Positions 8,667-16,307 of a stretch of DNA of 64,000 nt are shown here, in pieces. Location of the stretch: contig NZ_JAHHZS010000001.1 in NCBI RefSeq assembly GCF_022606295.1, positions 62,001 to 126,000 on the forward strand, in the 5' to 3' direction. Position 1 is the stretch's first letter. Every line of letters starts with the position of its first letter. The position numbers and the translations under genes are program-made. Origin of the DNA: Arthrobacter bambusae. GTDB lineage: Bacteria; Actinomycetota; Actinomycetes; Actinomycetales; Micrococcaceae. Below the pieces are notes generated by a model, which did not search any database, was not told the DNA's origin, and saw nothing but the letters and a program-made list of their open reading frames with translations.

Positions 8667-9956
8667 ATGCCGGATTCTGTGGACAACGAAGCCAGCGCCG
8701 CTGCATCAAACGAAGGGCAGCCCGAACTTCGTCGACGCCGCGATCGCCGCCGCGAAGAGGGTGACCCCTGGACGGGAACCATGCCGATCATTACGCCGAA
8801 CGATTCCGACGCACCTGCATCCACTCCTGCCCCGCTCCAAAGCAGATCCTGGGCTGAAGCGGCAGCGGCCGCCGACGCGTCCGCCGGGGCCGTAACAGAC
8901 TCGACCAGCGCTGACGCAAGCCCCGCGGAGCCACGCCGCGCGATCCCGACGGCGGCAGCACCGGCGTCGGGCGCTGTTTCCCCGGCTTCCGCACGGGCCG
9001 GACGCGCCGCCGCTGCCAATGCTCCGATTTCCGACTTCATCTCTTCGCCGGGTTCCTTCGTGCGGGAACAGAAGCCGCGACCGGTCGGTGGCTTCCGCGG
9101 CATGCTCTACAAGCTGACGGGCGGCGCCTGGAATCTCGGGCCCAGCGCCAAGCAGCGCGAGGAAGACGAACTGGCGCGGCGCATTTCCCGCCAGCTCCAA
9201 GGCAGCTACAACACGGCCGTCCTGAGCCTCAAGGGCGGCATCGGCAAGACCTCCACCACCGTGGGCGTGGGCCTCACTTTGGCGGAATTCCGCGGCGACC
9301 CGCCGTGCGCCATCGACGCCAACCCCGATTCGGGCGACCTTGTCGAGCGCGCCCTGGGCGAGGGTATCTACCAAAAGGCCACGCCGCGCACCATCACGGA
9401 CTTGCTCAAGAACGTCGACAATGTCGATTCACTCACGGCGCTGGCCCGGTACATGCACCACGCCGGCCGGCTGCACCTGATCGCCGGCGAACAGGACCCG
9501 GAAGTTTCGGACTCATTGACCGCCGAAGAATACCTGCGGATTCGCGAGCTGATCTCCGGCTACTACTCCATTGCGCTGACTGACTGCGGCACCGGCGTGA
9601 CGCACAATGCGATGAGCGGCATCCTGCAATCGGCCGACAACCTCATCATCGCCGCGGGCTATGCCGTGAGCGGTGCCAAGCGTGCCCGCAGCACCCTTCA
9701 GTGGCTTGCAAGCCACGGCTACGAAGAACTCGCCCGCAACGCGATCGTGGTGATCACGGACAAGGACGAGGTGTCGTCCCGCGTGGACAAGGACGCCATC
9801 GAGGAACACCTCTCCGGGATCTGCCGCCAGCTGATTGCCGTGCCGCACGACAGGGGAGTGGCCGACGGTGACCTGGTCACTCTGGACGTCCTGCGCCCCG
9901 ACACCCGACGCGCGTACAAAGAGATCGCGGCCGCGATCGTGGACGGGTACGTGTAG
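8667..9956 (+). CDS. MinD/ParA-like ATPase with long disordered N-terminus
   Basis: 429 residues from ATG 8667, chosen because AGGGGA precedes it by 7 nt; an upstream in-frame TTG is less likely. Residues 1-130 are Ala/Ser/Pro-rich with an early Arg-rich patch (ELRRRRDRRREE) and look disordered. From about 180 the fold is a deviant Walker A ATPase (KGGIGKTSTT near 189, then CAIDANPDSGDLVERAL). It is closest in layout to actinobacterial MinD/ParA proteins such as EspI of ESX loci. No ESX, septum-site or chromosome-partition partner is nearby, so its cargo is unknown. A 66-bp palindrome follows 24 nt after the stop. Confidence 0.8.
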   Translation: MPDSVDNEASAAASNEGQPELRRRRDRRREEGDPWTGTMPIITPNDSDAPASTPAPLQSRSWAEAAAAADASAGAVTDSTSADASPAEPRRAIPTAAAPASGAVSPASARAGRAAAANAPISDFISSPGSFVREQKPRPVGGFRGMLYKLTGGAWNLGPSAKQREEDELARRISRQLQGSYNTAVLSLKGGIGKTSTTVGVGLTLAEFRGDPPCAIDANPDSGDLVERALGEGIYQKATPRTITDLLKNVDNVDSLTALARYMHHAGRLHLIAGEQDPEVSDSLTAEEYLRIRELISGYYSIALTDCGTGVTHNAMSGILQSADNLIIAAGYAVSGAKRARSTLQWLASHGYEELARNAIVVITDKDEVSSRVDKDAIEEHLSGICRQLIAVPHDRGVADGDLVTLDVLRPDTRRAYKEIAAAIVDGYV

Positions 9957-9980
9957 CGCCTTCCCTTTTCGGCGGCCCCG

Positions 9981-10046
9981 CCCAACTGACTCGCATTAGA
10001 TGTCGTTTAGAAGGCTCAAAACGACATCTACTGCGAGTCAGTTGGG
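9981..10046. repeat. 66-bp palindromic element, copy A
   Basis: Begins CCCAACTGACTCGCA and ends TGCGAGTCAGTTGGG, with GTCGTTT/AACGAC inner arms and a 10-12 nt loop. This copy carries ATGTCG in place of the usual TTGTCG. The symmetry extends outward a few bases (GCCCCG...TGGGGC). It is 24 nt after the MinD-like gene. Its core length is 66 bp, as in all seven copies. Confidence 0.95.
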
Positions 10047-10052
10047 TGGGGC

Positions 10053-10327
10053 TACTTAGTTATTGCCTGGCGTGACGCCGGCGACACTCTATTCGCTACT
10101 TGGTCTTGCGCGGGTAGGTGGCTGCTTTTACTCGACTACTACGTGGATTGCAAATTGTCGGTTCTGCCCTGATTTCCCTAGAGTTGCACCTGGACGTCGT
10201 TCGCTTTTGCGTGGCATCCTCGCCATGACCGGGAACTGGGCCCGGGCATGGTGCACCACATCCCGTGCCTTCATGACACCCCGCTGCGCCCGTTTCTGAA
10301 CCCGAGGCCAGCACCCAGGAGCCTCCT
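10053..10327. other. Non-coding stretch before the GH25-like gene
   Basis: I see no credible gene here on either strand; the short open frames lack coding character. The only signal is AGGAG at 10317-10321, the ribosome binding site of the next gene. Confidence 0.5.
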
Positions 10328-11155
10328 TTGATTCCCAAAAAACTCATGCTCGTGTTCGCTGCCGTGCTTCTCCTCGGACTGACGGGTGCCACCGGCACTC
10401 ACCCCTCCGCCGACACAGCGCCCGACGCCGCCCCCGCACCGATCGCGAACGCTGCACCCGCCGCTGAGGTAGCGCCGCTCGCCGCACCGACTCCAGCACC
10501 TCCCGCCGTTCCGCAGCCTGCCGCCGCGCCGGCGCCCGCCGTCGTCGTGCCCCAAGCTGGTTCCGTGAAGGTGCTCGACACCACCGCAGCCATCACCGAC
10601 CCCAACTGGTTCCGGCAGGCCTACGCCGAGGGCTTCCGGCTGTACGTCATGCACTCGACCGCCTGGGGCACGTGCACCCCGTGGCAACAGACCCAGGCCC
10701 AGTTGAAGATGGCGCTCGACGCCGGACTCAAGATCGCGGTCTACACGCGTGACGCGTCGTGCTGGGAAAACGGGATCAAGGCCGCCGGCCCGTACGTGTC
10801 CCAATTGCAGTTCTTCGCCCTGGACATCGAACCCGGCGGATCCCTGGTGACGAGGGCCATGGTGGATGGTGTGCGGAGCCTGGGTGTGCGGCCTGTGATC
10901 TACAGCGGCAGCGGCATGTGGCCCGGGCTGATGGGCAACAGCACCGCATTCTCGGATGTGCCCCTCTGGGATACCGACACGAGCAACCTCAACTACGCCC
11001 GCTGGACCGCGAACTACCTGGCACCGGCCCCCGTGCAGTACGGCGGCTGGAACACGGCAAGCACCATGCGCGTCGGGATCCAGCAGAAGTTCGAACACAC
11101 CCTGAACGGCATCAACGTGGACCTGAACTCGTTCAACGCGAGCTTCCTGAAGTAG
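10328..11155 (+). CDS. Exported GH25/DUF1906-like glycoside hydrolase-fold protein
   Basis: 275 residues from a TTG start. AGGAG lies 6 nt upstream, which supports this unusual codon; an in-frame ATG at 10346 has no such site. A hydrophobic signal segment (LMLVFAAVLLLGLTGATG) is followed by about 60 residues of Ala/Pro-rich linker. The folded part starts near VKVLDTTAAITDPNWFRQAYAEGFRLYVMH. It contains FFALDIEPGG (acidic pair in a TIM-barrel strand), RPVIYSGSGMW, PLWDTD and, at the end, LNGINVDLNSFN, a pattern shared with GH25 lysozymes and DUF1906 proteins. A cell-wall substrate is a reasonable guess but not shown. Confidence 0.7.
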   Translation: MIPKKLMLVFAAVLLLGLTGATGTHPSADTAPDAAPAPIANAAPAAEVAPLAAPTPAPPAVPQPAAAPAPAVVVPQAGSVKVLDTTAAITDPNWFRQAYAEGFRLYVMHSTAWGTCTPWQQTQAQLKMALDAGLKIAVYTRDASCWENGIKAAGPYVSQLQFFALDIEPGGSLVTRAMVDGVRSLGVRPVIYSGSGMWPGLMGNSTAFSDVPLWDTDTSNLNYARWTANYLAPAPVQYGGWNTASTMRVGIQQKFEHTLNGINVDLNSFNASFLK

Positions 11156-11260
11156 GCGCTGCGCTAAATTCCTGACGCTGACGGAATTCCGTGGGCGCAG
11201 GGACAAAACGGGGTCGTCAGGTACGGGACGCGTCGGGATGATGTCCCGGGACTTGTCCAC

Positions 11261-12268
11261 ATGGAGGAATCCGGTGCTGTCGCGGGCCGCGATCCACGTG
11301 GCAGCTTCTTAGTCATGAACCAATTGCCCCGCCTGATCCTTAGCCGAGATCACCTTTTTCTCGGAACGAGCCTCAAGGAACTCGCCCGGAGTGCAAAAGC
11401 GGGTGCCCTGCACCGCGTCCGCCAAGGTGCGTACGTTGACGGCTCTGCGTGGGCGGCGCTGAAACCGTGGGAACAATACCGTGTCCGGATCAGCGCTGCG
11501 GCCGAAACTTCCAGTGCCCGGACCATATTCGCGAGGCACTCGGCGGCGTCTGTTTGGGGGATTCCCACCATAGGCCTGCATCATCCGGTGCAGGCCCTGA
11601 CCCTCCAGAACGATGGCGGCCGCTCGCGCGCCGGGATAACCCGCCATTATGCGGACCCCGCTGGTCTCAAGGTATATCGCTGCGAGGGACTCCTGGTGAC
11701 TGACAGGGTGCGCACCGTACTGGACCTGGCGGCTTTTACTCCGTTCGTCGAAGCCATCGCTCCCCTCGATCATGTGCTCAAAGCCGACCGCAAACGGGGA
11801 TTGCCCGCCATCACGAAAGAGACCCTTCTGGAGCGAGCGGATGCAATTTACACGGCGGCGGCCATCCGGAGAATCCAAGCGGCGGTCGATTTCGCGGATT
11901 CCTTGTCCGGATCTGCGGGGGAATCCTACAGCCGGGCGTTGATGCACGTCGCCGGATTCGAGGCCCCGGTTCTTCAACGTGAATTCCGCGACGAAGAGGG
12001 CCTCGTGGGCTATTCGGACTTCTATTGGAGGGGTGTGCGGGTGGCCGGGGAGTTCGATGGCATCGACAAGTACCTGAAACCGGAATTCCTCAAGGGACGG
12101 ACTGCCGCTCAGGCCGTTGTCGAGGAGAAACTGCGCGAGGACCGGATCCGCGCCACCGGGGCCGGCGTCGTTCGTTGGGTGTGGGCAGAACTCACGGCGC
12201 CTGGCGTGTTCGAACGGAAGCTGGCGGCGGGAGGCGTGCCCCGGCGCCGTCCGCGAGGAGCCCTATGA
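11261..12268 (+). CDS. AbiEi-like protein with nuclease-fold C-terminus
   Basis: 335 residues if the ATG at 11261 is used. An in-frame ATG at 11315 (MNQLPRLILSRDHLF) would match the usual beginning of this family and cannot be excluded. The N-terminus resembles the winged-helix of AbiEi-type antitoxin proteins (LFLGTSLKELARSAKAGALHRVRQGAYV). The middle has RHSAASVWGIP and LLVTDRVRTVLDLA, and the C-terminus has VAGEFDGIDKY, reminiscent of DUF559/restriction-endonuclease-like folds. Such proteins are common, usually solitary genes in Actinobacteria. No toxin partner is adjacent, so a toxin-antitoxin role is not supported here. Confidence 0.65.
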   Translation: MEESGAVAGRDPRGSFLVMNQLPRLILSRDHLFLGTSLKELARSAKAGALHRVRQGAYVDGSAWAALKPWEQYRVRISAAAETSSARTIFARHSAASVWGIPTIGLHHPVQALTLQNDGGRSRAGITRHYADPAGLKVYRCEGLLVTDRVRTVLDLAAFTPFVEAIAPLDHVLKADRKRGLPAITKETLLERADAIYTAAAIRRIQAAVDFADSLSGSAGESYSRALMHVAGFEAPVLQREFRDEEGLVGYSDFYWRGVRVAGEFDGIDKYLKPEFLKGRTAAQAVVEEKLREDRIRATGAGVVRWVWAELTAPGVFERKLAAGGVPRRRPRGAL

Positions 12269-12346
12269 CGCGCGGAATGCCTGACGCAGCCGGAAATCCC
12301 TGCGCGAGAGATATTTGGCGCGTCGGAAAGGAGGCGGCGTCCTAGG

Positions 12347-13576
12347 ATGAAAGGGATGACGACCACCAGCACCCTTCAACCCTTCAATCTCCGCAGCATT
12401 GCGTTGCCCGCCTTTGGGCCCGCGTTGCTTTTCTGTATCGGCGAAGGCGCGGTGCTTCCGGTGGTGGCGTTGTCCGCCCGAGACCTTGGCGCCTCAGTGG
12501 CCGTGTCCGCGCTGGTGGTCACGTTGATCGGTTTGGGGTCGTGGTTCTTCAACCTGCCCGCATCGCTCATCACTATCAAGTTCGGCGAGCGATGGGCCAT
12601 CGTTGCAGCAGGCGCCGCCGGAGCATTTGCCCTGTTGGCCGCCGGATTCGCGCCGCTCCTTGCGCACAACGGCATTTGGCTGCTCGCCGCGGCGATGACC
12701 GTCGTCGGGATGTCCACGAGCGTCTTCAACCTTGCCCGCCAGAAGTACCTCACCGAAGCGGTCCCGGTCATCTACCGCGCACGCGCACTCTCGACCCTGG
12801 GCGGCGTCACCCGGATCGGCGTGTTCATCGGCCCGTTCGTCGGTGCGGCCGTCATGCAGTTCGCCGGGATCAGCGGCGCGTATTGGGTTGGCGTGGCGGG
12901 CATGGCAGCCGCCGCGGTGCTGTCCCTCACCATCCCGGACCTCGTGTTGCCGGACGACGTCGACGGCGGGCCCAAGGGTCCCGAGCCCACCCTCCGCGGC
13001 GTCGCGGTTTCCCACGCGGGCGTGTTCCTCACTGTCGGGACCGGAATCCTGCTGCTCAGCGCGCTGCGCGCCTCACGCCAAGTGGTCATCCCGTTGTGGG
13101 CGGAACACCTGGGATTGGACGCAACGCATGCATCGCTGATCTACGGGCTGTCCGGCGCGATCGACATGTTGGTGTTCTATCCGGCCGGCAAGCTCATGGA
13201 CCGCAAGGGGCGCATGTGGGTCGCTGTGCCGTCCACCCTCATCATGGGCGCTGCGTTGTTCCTGATGCCGTCGTCCGCCGATTTCGTGGGGCTGCTGCTG
13301 GCCTCGCTCCTGATCGGCTTCGGGAACGGCATCAGCTCGGGACTCATCATGACGCTCGGAGCCGATTTTTCCCCGGACAAGGGCCGCGGGCAATTCCTCG
13401 GCTTGTGGCGGTTCATTTCCGACGCCGGTGCCACCGGCGGACCCGTGCTGCTCTCCGCCCTCACTGCCGCAGTGTCCCTCGCCGCGGGCGTCTGGGCCAC
13501 CGGCGTCCTGGGCGTGGCCGCGGCGGCGGTGTTCGCCGTCGCGCTCCCGAAGCTCAAGCACCGCAGGAACTACTAG
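12347..13576 (+). CDS. MFS transporter
   Basis: 409 residues with about twelve hydrophobic segments. The MFS loop motif appears as GKLMDRKGRMW after the sixth to seventh helices, and the N-terminal half has LPASLITIKFGERW in the equivalent loop. The start ATG is 12 nt after GGAGG; a second in-frame ATG at 12356 is possible. Nothing identifies the substrate. It stands alone, and a 66-bp palindromic element begins 3 nt after its stop codon. Confidence 0.85.
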   Translation: MKGMTTTSTLQPFNLRSIALPAFGPALLFCIGEGAVLPVVALSARDLGASVAVSALVVTLIGLGSWFFNLPASLITIKFGERWAIVAAGAAGAFALLAAGFAPLLAHNGIWLLAAAMTVVGMSTSVFNLARQKYLTEAVPVIYRARALSTLGGVTRIGVFIGPFVGAAVMQFAGISGAYWVGVAGMAAAAVLSLTIPDLVLPDDVDGGPKGPEPTLRGVAVSHAGVFLTVGTGILLLSALRASRQVVIPLWAEHLGLDATHASLIYGLSGAIDMLVFYPAGKLMDRKGRMWVAVPSTLIMGAALFLMPSSADFVGLLLASLLIGFGNGISSGLIMTLGADFSPDKGRGQFLGLWRFISDAGATGGPVLLSALTAAVSLAAGVWATGVLGVAAAAVFAVALPKLKHRRNY

Positions 13577-13578
13577 GG

Positions 13579-13644
13579 CCCAACTGACTCGCAGTAGATG
13601 CCGTTTTGAGGGCTGAAAACGACACCTACTGCGAGTTAGTTGGG
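13579..13644. repeat. 66-bp palindromic element, copy B
   Basis: Same arms as the other copies (CCCAACTGACTCGCAG ... CTGCGAGTTAGTTGGG), with inner CCGTTTT/AAAACGAC and a GAGGGCTG loop. It starts 3 nt after the MFS stop, so it may serve as that gene's terminator-like 3' end, but no T-run follows. Confidence 0.95.
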
Positions 13645-13680
13645 TAGGGAGCTCCCAGACTCCGGTCAGGTGCGTCCGGT

Positions 13681-14964
13681 ATGGTGAATTGGATGTTCTC
13701 AGTCATCTCGCCTCCGCATCGTGCCCCCACTGCGAATCCGACCGCTGGGAATCCCGATACAGACAGCGCACCCCCGCTTGGTTCCGGGCCGGAGAATCAC
13801 CTGCCGACGAGCGCTCCGAAGCAGTCCCGGCCTGATCTCGCGACGCTGACCGCACTGCGTTTTGTGGCCGCGCTGTGGGTGGTGTTCTTCCATCTTCAAG
13901 CCATGCAGCAGACTTTCCTCGCCCCCGTCTATGAGTTGTTCCGCCCGATCATTGCCAACGGCGACCTTGGCGTGGATGTGTTCTTTGTGCTCAGCGGCTT
14001 CATCATCACCTACACATACCTTGACCGGCTGGGCCCACGGTTCCGCTGGCGGGCTGCAGCGGACTTCGTCTGGGCCCGGTTCGCCCGGATGTGGCCCGCG
14101 TTCGCACTGGTGGTGGGCGTGTTGGGCCTCTGGTTCGTGTACGGAACCGCGCAGGAATCCGTGCGGGAATGGTCCCTCCAGACCCAGGCCCCGGACCTGT
14201 CGCCGTGGGGGTTGGCCAAGCAGCTGCTGATGATGCACCTCTGGTTCCAACCCGGTACCGACGGCGCCAGCTGGTTCGGCCCGGGCTGGACGGTGAGTGC
14301 CGAGTGGCTTGCCTACCTGGCGTTCCCGCTGCTCGCACTGGTCCTGTTCCGGCTGCGCCGGCTGCATACGCTCGCAGCAGTGGCCGCCTCCGTGCTCGTC
14401 CTCCTGCCGACGGCGGTCTGGGGTCCGGACCTGCCGATCGCCACCACCGAGCATCAACCGTATGAATGGCTGCTGCGGATCGCGTGCTGCTTCGTTGCCG
14501 GCGCTTTTGCGTGCATAGCCGCACGGAACGCTGACCGCATGAAGTTCAATCCTGCCCTGGCCGGTCCCGGCGCCCTCCTGACCGGGACCGCCGTCGTCGT
14601 CTTCCTGGCGACGGCCGGGAAACCCGGCCCGGGACGGCTGGCCGTGCTTGCCTTCCCGCTGCTCATCGCCCTGCTCAGCCTGACCCGGGGCTGGCTCCGC
14701 TCGGCGTTGTCCGCGCGGTGGCTGCAGTACGGTGGCCACAGCTCCTACAGCCTGTACTTGGTCCACATGTTCTTCATCTACCTCTTCTACTGGCTCATCA
14801 GGGACTGGCCGCAGGGAGCGAGTCCGCTGGCGGAAAACCTGCTCGCGGCTGCGTGCCTGCTGGGGATTGCCTTGGCCACCCACCTGCTGTTCAAGTACGT
14901 CGAGGAACCTGCCCGGCTCCGGTTGCGCGCACTGGTGCCGAGGGCGGCCCCCGCAAGCGGGTGA
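13681..14964 (+). CDS. Acyltransferase family 3 (OafA/YrhL-like) integral membrane protein
   Basis: 427 residues with a disordered first 45 residues, then the family opening LATLTALRFVAALWVVFFHLQAM with the catalytic-type His in VFFH. GDLGVDVFFVLSGFIITYTYL and FFVLSGF follow, typical of Acyl_transf_3 proteins, with about ten membrane segments to the C-terminus. The YSLYLVHMFFIYLFYWL segment near residue 355 is also characteristic. It probably O-acetylates a cell-surface sugar; the target is unknown. An alternative in-frame ATG lies at 13693. Confidence 0.88.
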   Translation: MVNWMFSVISPPHRAPTANPTAGNPDTDSAPPLGSGPENHLPTSAPKQSRPDLATLTALRFVAALWVVFFHLQAMQQTFLAPVYELFRPIIANGDLGVDVFFVLSGFIITYTYLDRLGPRFRWRAAADFVWARFARMWPAFALVVGVLGLWFVYGTAQESVREWSLQTQAPDLSPWGLAKQLLMMHLWFQPGTDGASWFGPGWTVSAEWLAYLAFPLLALVLFRLRRLHTLAAVAASVLVLLPTAVWGPDLPIATTEHQPYEWLLRIACCFVAGAFACIAARNADRMKFNPALAGPGALLTGTAVVVFLATAGKPGPGRLAVLAFPLLIALLSLTRGWLRSALSARWLQYGGHSSYSLYLVHMFFIYLFYWLIRDWPQGASPLAENLLAAACLLGIALATHLLFKYVEEPARLRLRALVPRAAPASG

Positions 14965-14978
14965 CCCGCTCGTGAACC

Positions 14979-15302
14979 TCAACCAACGGAACTGAGGAAC
15001 GCGATGGCGTCCTCCGCTTGTTCTACCAGTGAATAGCCGTGCTCGGGTTTCTCCGCGTCGCCCTGCCCTCGGAGGTCGGGCGCGTAAACCCTGAAGCCCC
15101 TCAGCAGGGGCACAAGGCGGTCAAAACTACGATGGGATTCACCCCAGGCATGTAACAGCAACAACGGCTTCGCATCGGCGTCGCCCTGGACAAGACACGG
15201 AATCCGGATGCCCGTGGTGAGCCTGAGATCCAGGACTTCGGCACCCATAGCATCAGGGTACGCCTCGACATCGGCACTTGGGCGACTGCCGCCGTCGGGC
15301 AT
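14979..15302 (-). pseudogene. Truncated alpha/beta hydrolase (N-terminal third only)
   Basis: The 107-codon frame begins like an alpha/beta hydrolase: LLLLHAWGESHRSFDRLVPLL (oxyanion-hole region), VYAPDLRGQGDAEKP and YSLVEQAEDAIAFLSSVG. It stops there, immediately before the place where the nucleophile elbow (GxSxG) should follow. No continuation is visible in the other frames before the convergent acyltransferase end at 14964. Without nucleophile, acid or His it cannot be an active hydrolase, so I call it a remnant. A small expressed protein is possible but unsupported. Confidence 0.75.
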
Positions 15303-15353
15303 TCATGTCCAAAAGCGAAAGTCGGGGAGCCGGGCGATCCGGAGGCGGAATCG

Positions 15354-15382
15354 TTGACACTTGCGAAGCATTGGCGTTCGAT
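15354..15382 (+). promoter_or_regulatory. Candidate promoter of the membrane protein gene
   Basis: TTGACA at 15354-15359, a 17-nt spacer and TTCGAT at 15377-15382. It sits upstream of the ATG at 15422 and downstream of earlier in-frame starts, which supports 15422 as the real start. Confidence 0.45.
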
Positions 15383-15421
15383 GATCGCAGGGGGAACTGC
15401 CTCGGCGGTGAGGAACAGTTC

Positions 15422-16204
15422 ATGCGGGTCATCCGGAATGCGAAACCTGTATCCATCGTGGCAGGCAGCGCCCTGCTGCTTGAAGGCGGCGCCGGGATGT
15501 GGCTCGCCGCCACAGCGCCGGCTGGACCACAGAACGGCAGGATCGTTTTCCTGGCCTTCTACATTGGCGTCATTGGCCTGATTCGGGGTGTCGTCATCCT
15601 GTCATGGGACCGACGGTCCAAACCGATGGCGCTGATGCGGGCGCAGGCGGCCGATGCCCTTCCTTTCATCCTGCCCGCCACGGTGATGGTGTCCGAGCTT
15701 CTCTCCCTCCCCGAAATCACAGACCCCGGTCGCCCATATCTGTGGATGGGCACCCTACTGCTTGGATCGGCTGTCATTTCCGTAGCACCTGCAGAGAAGA
15801 CGGACCTCTTGGAGATCCCGCCGCTACGCCCCGGACGGTTTCCCGATTGGCTCAGATGGCAGAAATTCGGTGCCGGCTCGCTGTGGATCGCACTAATCTT
15901 CACTGCCATGTTCTTCACCTGGCCACGGCAGCTTCAGACTTTTGCGCCATTGATCATTGTGCTGGCGCTCGCCCAGGCGGCCGTGAGCGTTTGGCGAATT
16001 ATCGAACACCGACAGTTTTCCAAGGTCGGGGTGCACCTCTCCGGACTGCAGATCAATTGGCTACGCGTCATCCATGTCAACCGCGGACATGAGGCTGCGG
16101 TGAAGGAACTCCGCACGATGTACCCCAAGATGGGGCCAGCCCAAGCCGACACCATCATCGAAAACCTCTACCGGGCGGAAGCGCTCAACGGGCCGAACCT
16201 CTAG
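15422..16204 (+). CDS. Hypothetical integral membrane protein
   Basis: 260 residues from the ATG at 15422 (GGTGAGG upstream). The frame is open from 15278, but a TTGACA promoter-like pair lies inside that extension. I count about six hydrophobic segments between residues 10 and 195, including VSIVAGSALLLEGGAGMWLA and IVFLAFYIGVIGLIRGVVIL. A soluble C-terminal tail follows (INWLRVIHVNRGHEAAVKELRTMYPKMGPAQADTIIENLYRAE). I recognise no family. The promoter and the opposing remnant gene make it an independent transcription unit. Confidence 0.65.
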   Translation: MRVIRNAKPVSIVAGSALLLEGGAGMWLAATAPAGPQNGRIVFLAFYIGVIGLIRGVVILSWDRRSKPMALMRAQAADALPFILPATVMVSELLSLPEITDPGRPYLWMGTLLLGSAVISVAPAEKTDLLEIPPLRPGRFPDWLRWQKFGAGSLWIALIFTAMFFTWPRQLQTFAPLIIVLALAQAAVSVWRIIEHRQFSKVGVHLSGLQINWLRVIHVNRGHEAAVKELRTMYPKMGPAQADTIIENLYRAEALNGPNL

Positions 16205-16208
16205 ATCT

Positions 16209-16288
16209 GACCACCTTTGAACACCTCAGCAGTCCGGAATCCTCGAAAATTCGGGGATTCCGGACTGGAAGGTTGTTCAAAGGTGGTC
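16209..16288. terminator. Large two-tier hairpin between convergent genes
   Basis: Outer arms GACCACCTTTGAACA and TGTTCAAAGGTGGTC pair over 15 bp. Inner arms CAGTCCGGAATCC and GGATTCCGGACTG pair over 13 bp, around a TCGAAAATTCG loop. It separates the convergent membrane protein and deacetylase genes and could terminate both, though no T-run follows on either side. It could equally be a repeat element that occurs once in this window. Confidence 0.7.
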
Positions 16289-16307
16289 GGATATTGCGCC
16301 CCTCCCG

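Noticed and set aside
9981..10046. Insertion sequence ends
   Set aside because: No transposase gene and no target duplication are seen around any copy of the 66-bp element.
10063..10299. A 78-codon open frame
   Set aside because: It has no ribosome binding site, no recognisable domain and unusual composition; considered non-coding.
11261..12268. Toxin-antitoxin pair
   Set aside because: Only an AbiEi-like protein is present; no AbiEii-type nucleotidyltransferase toxin is adjacent.
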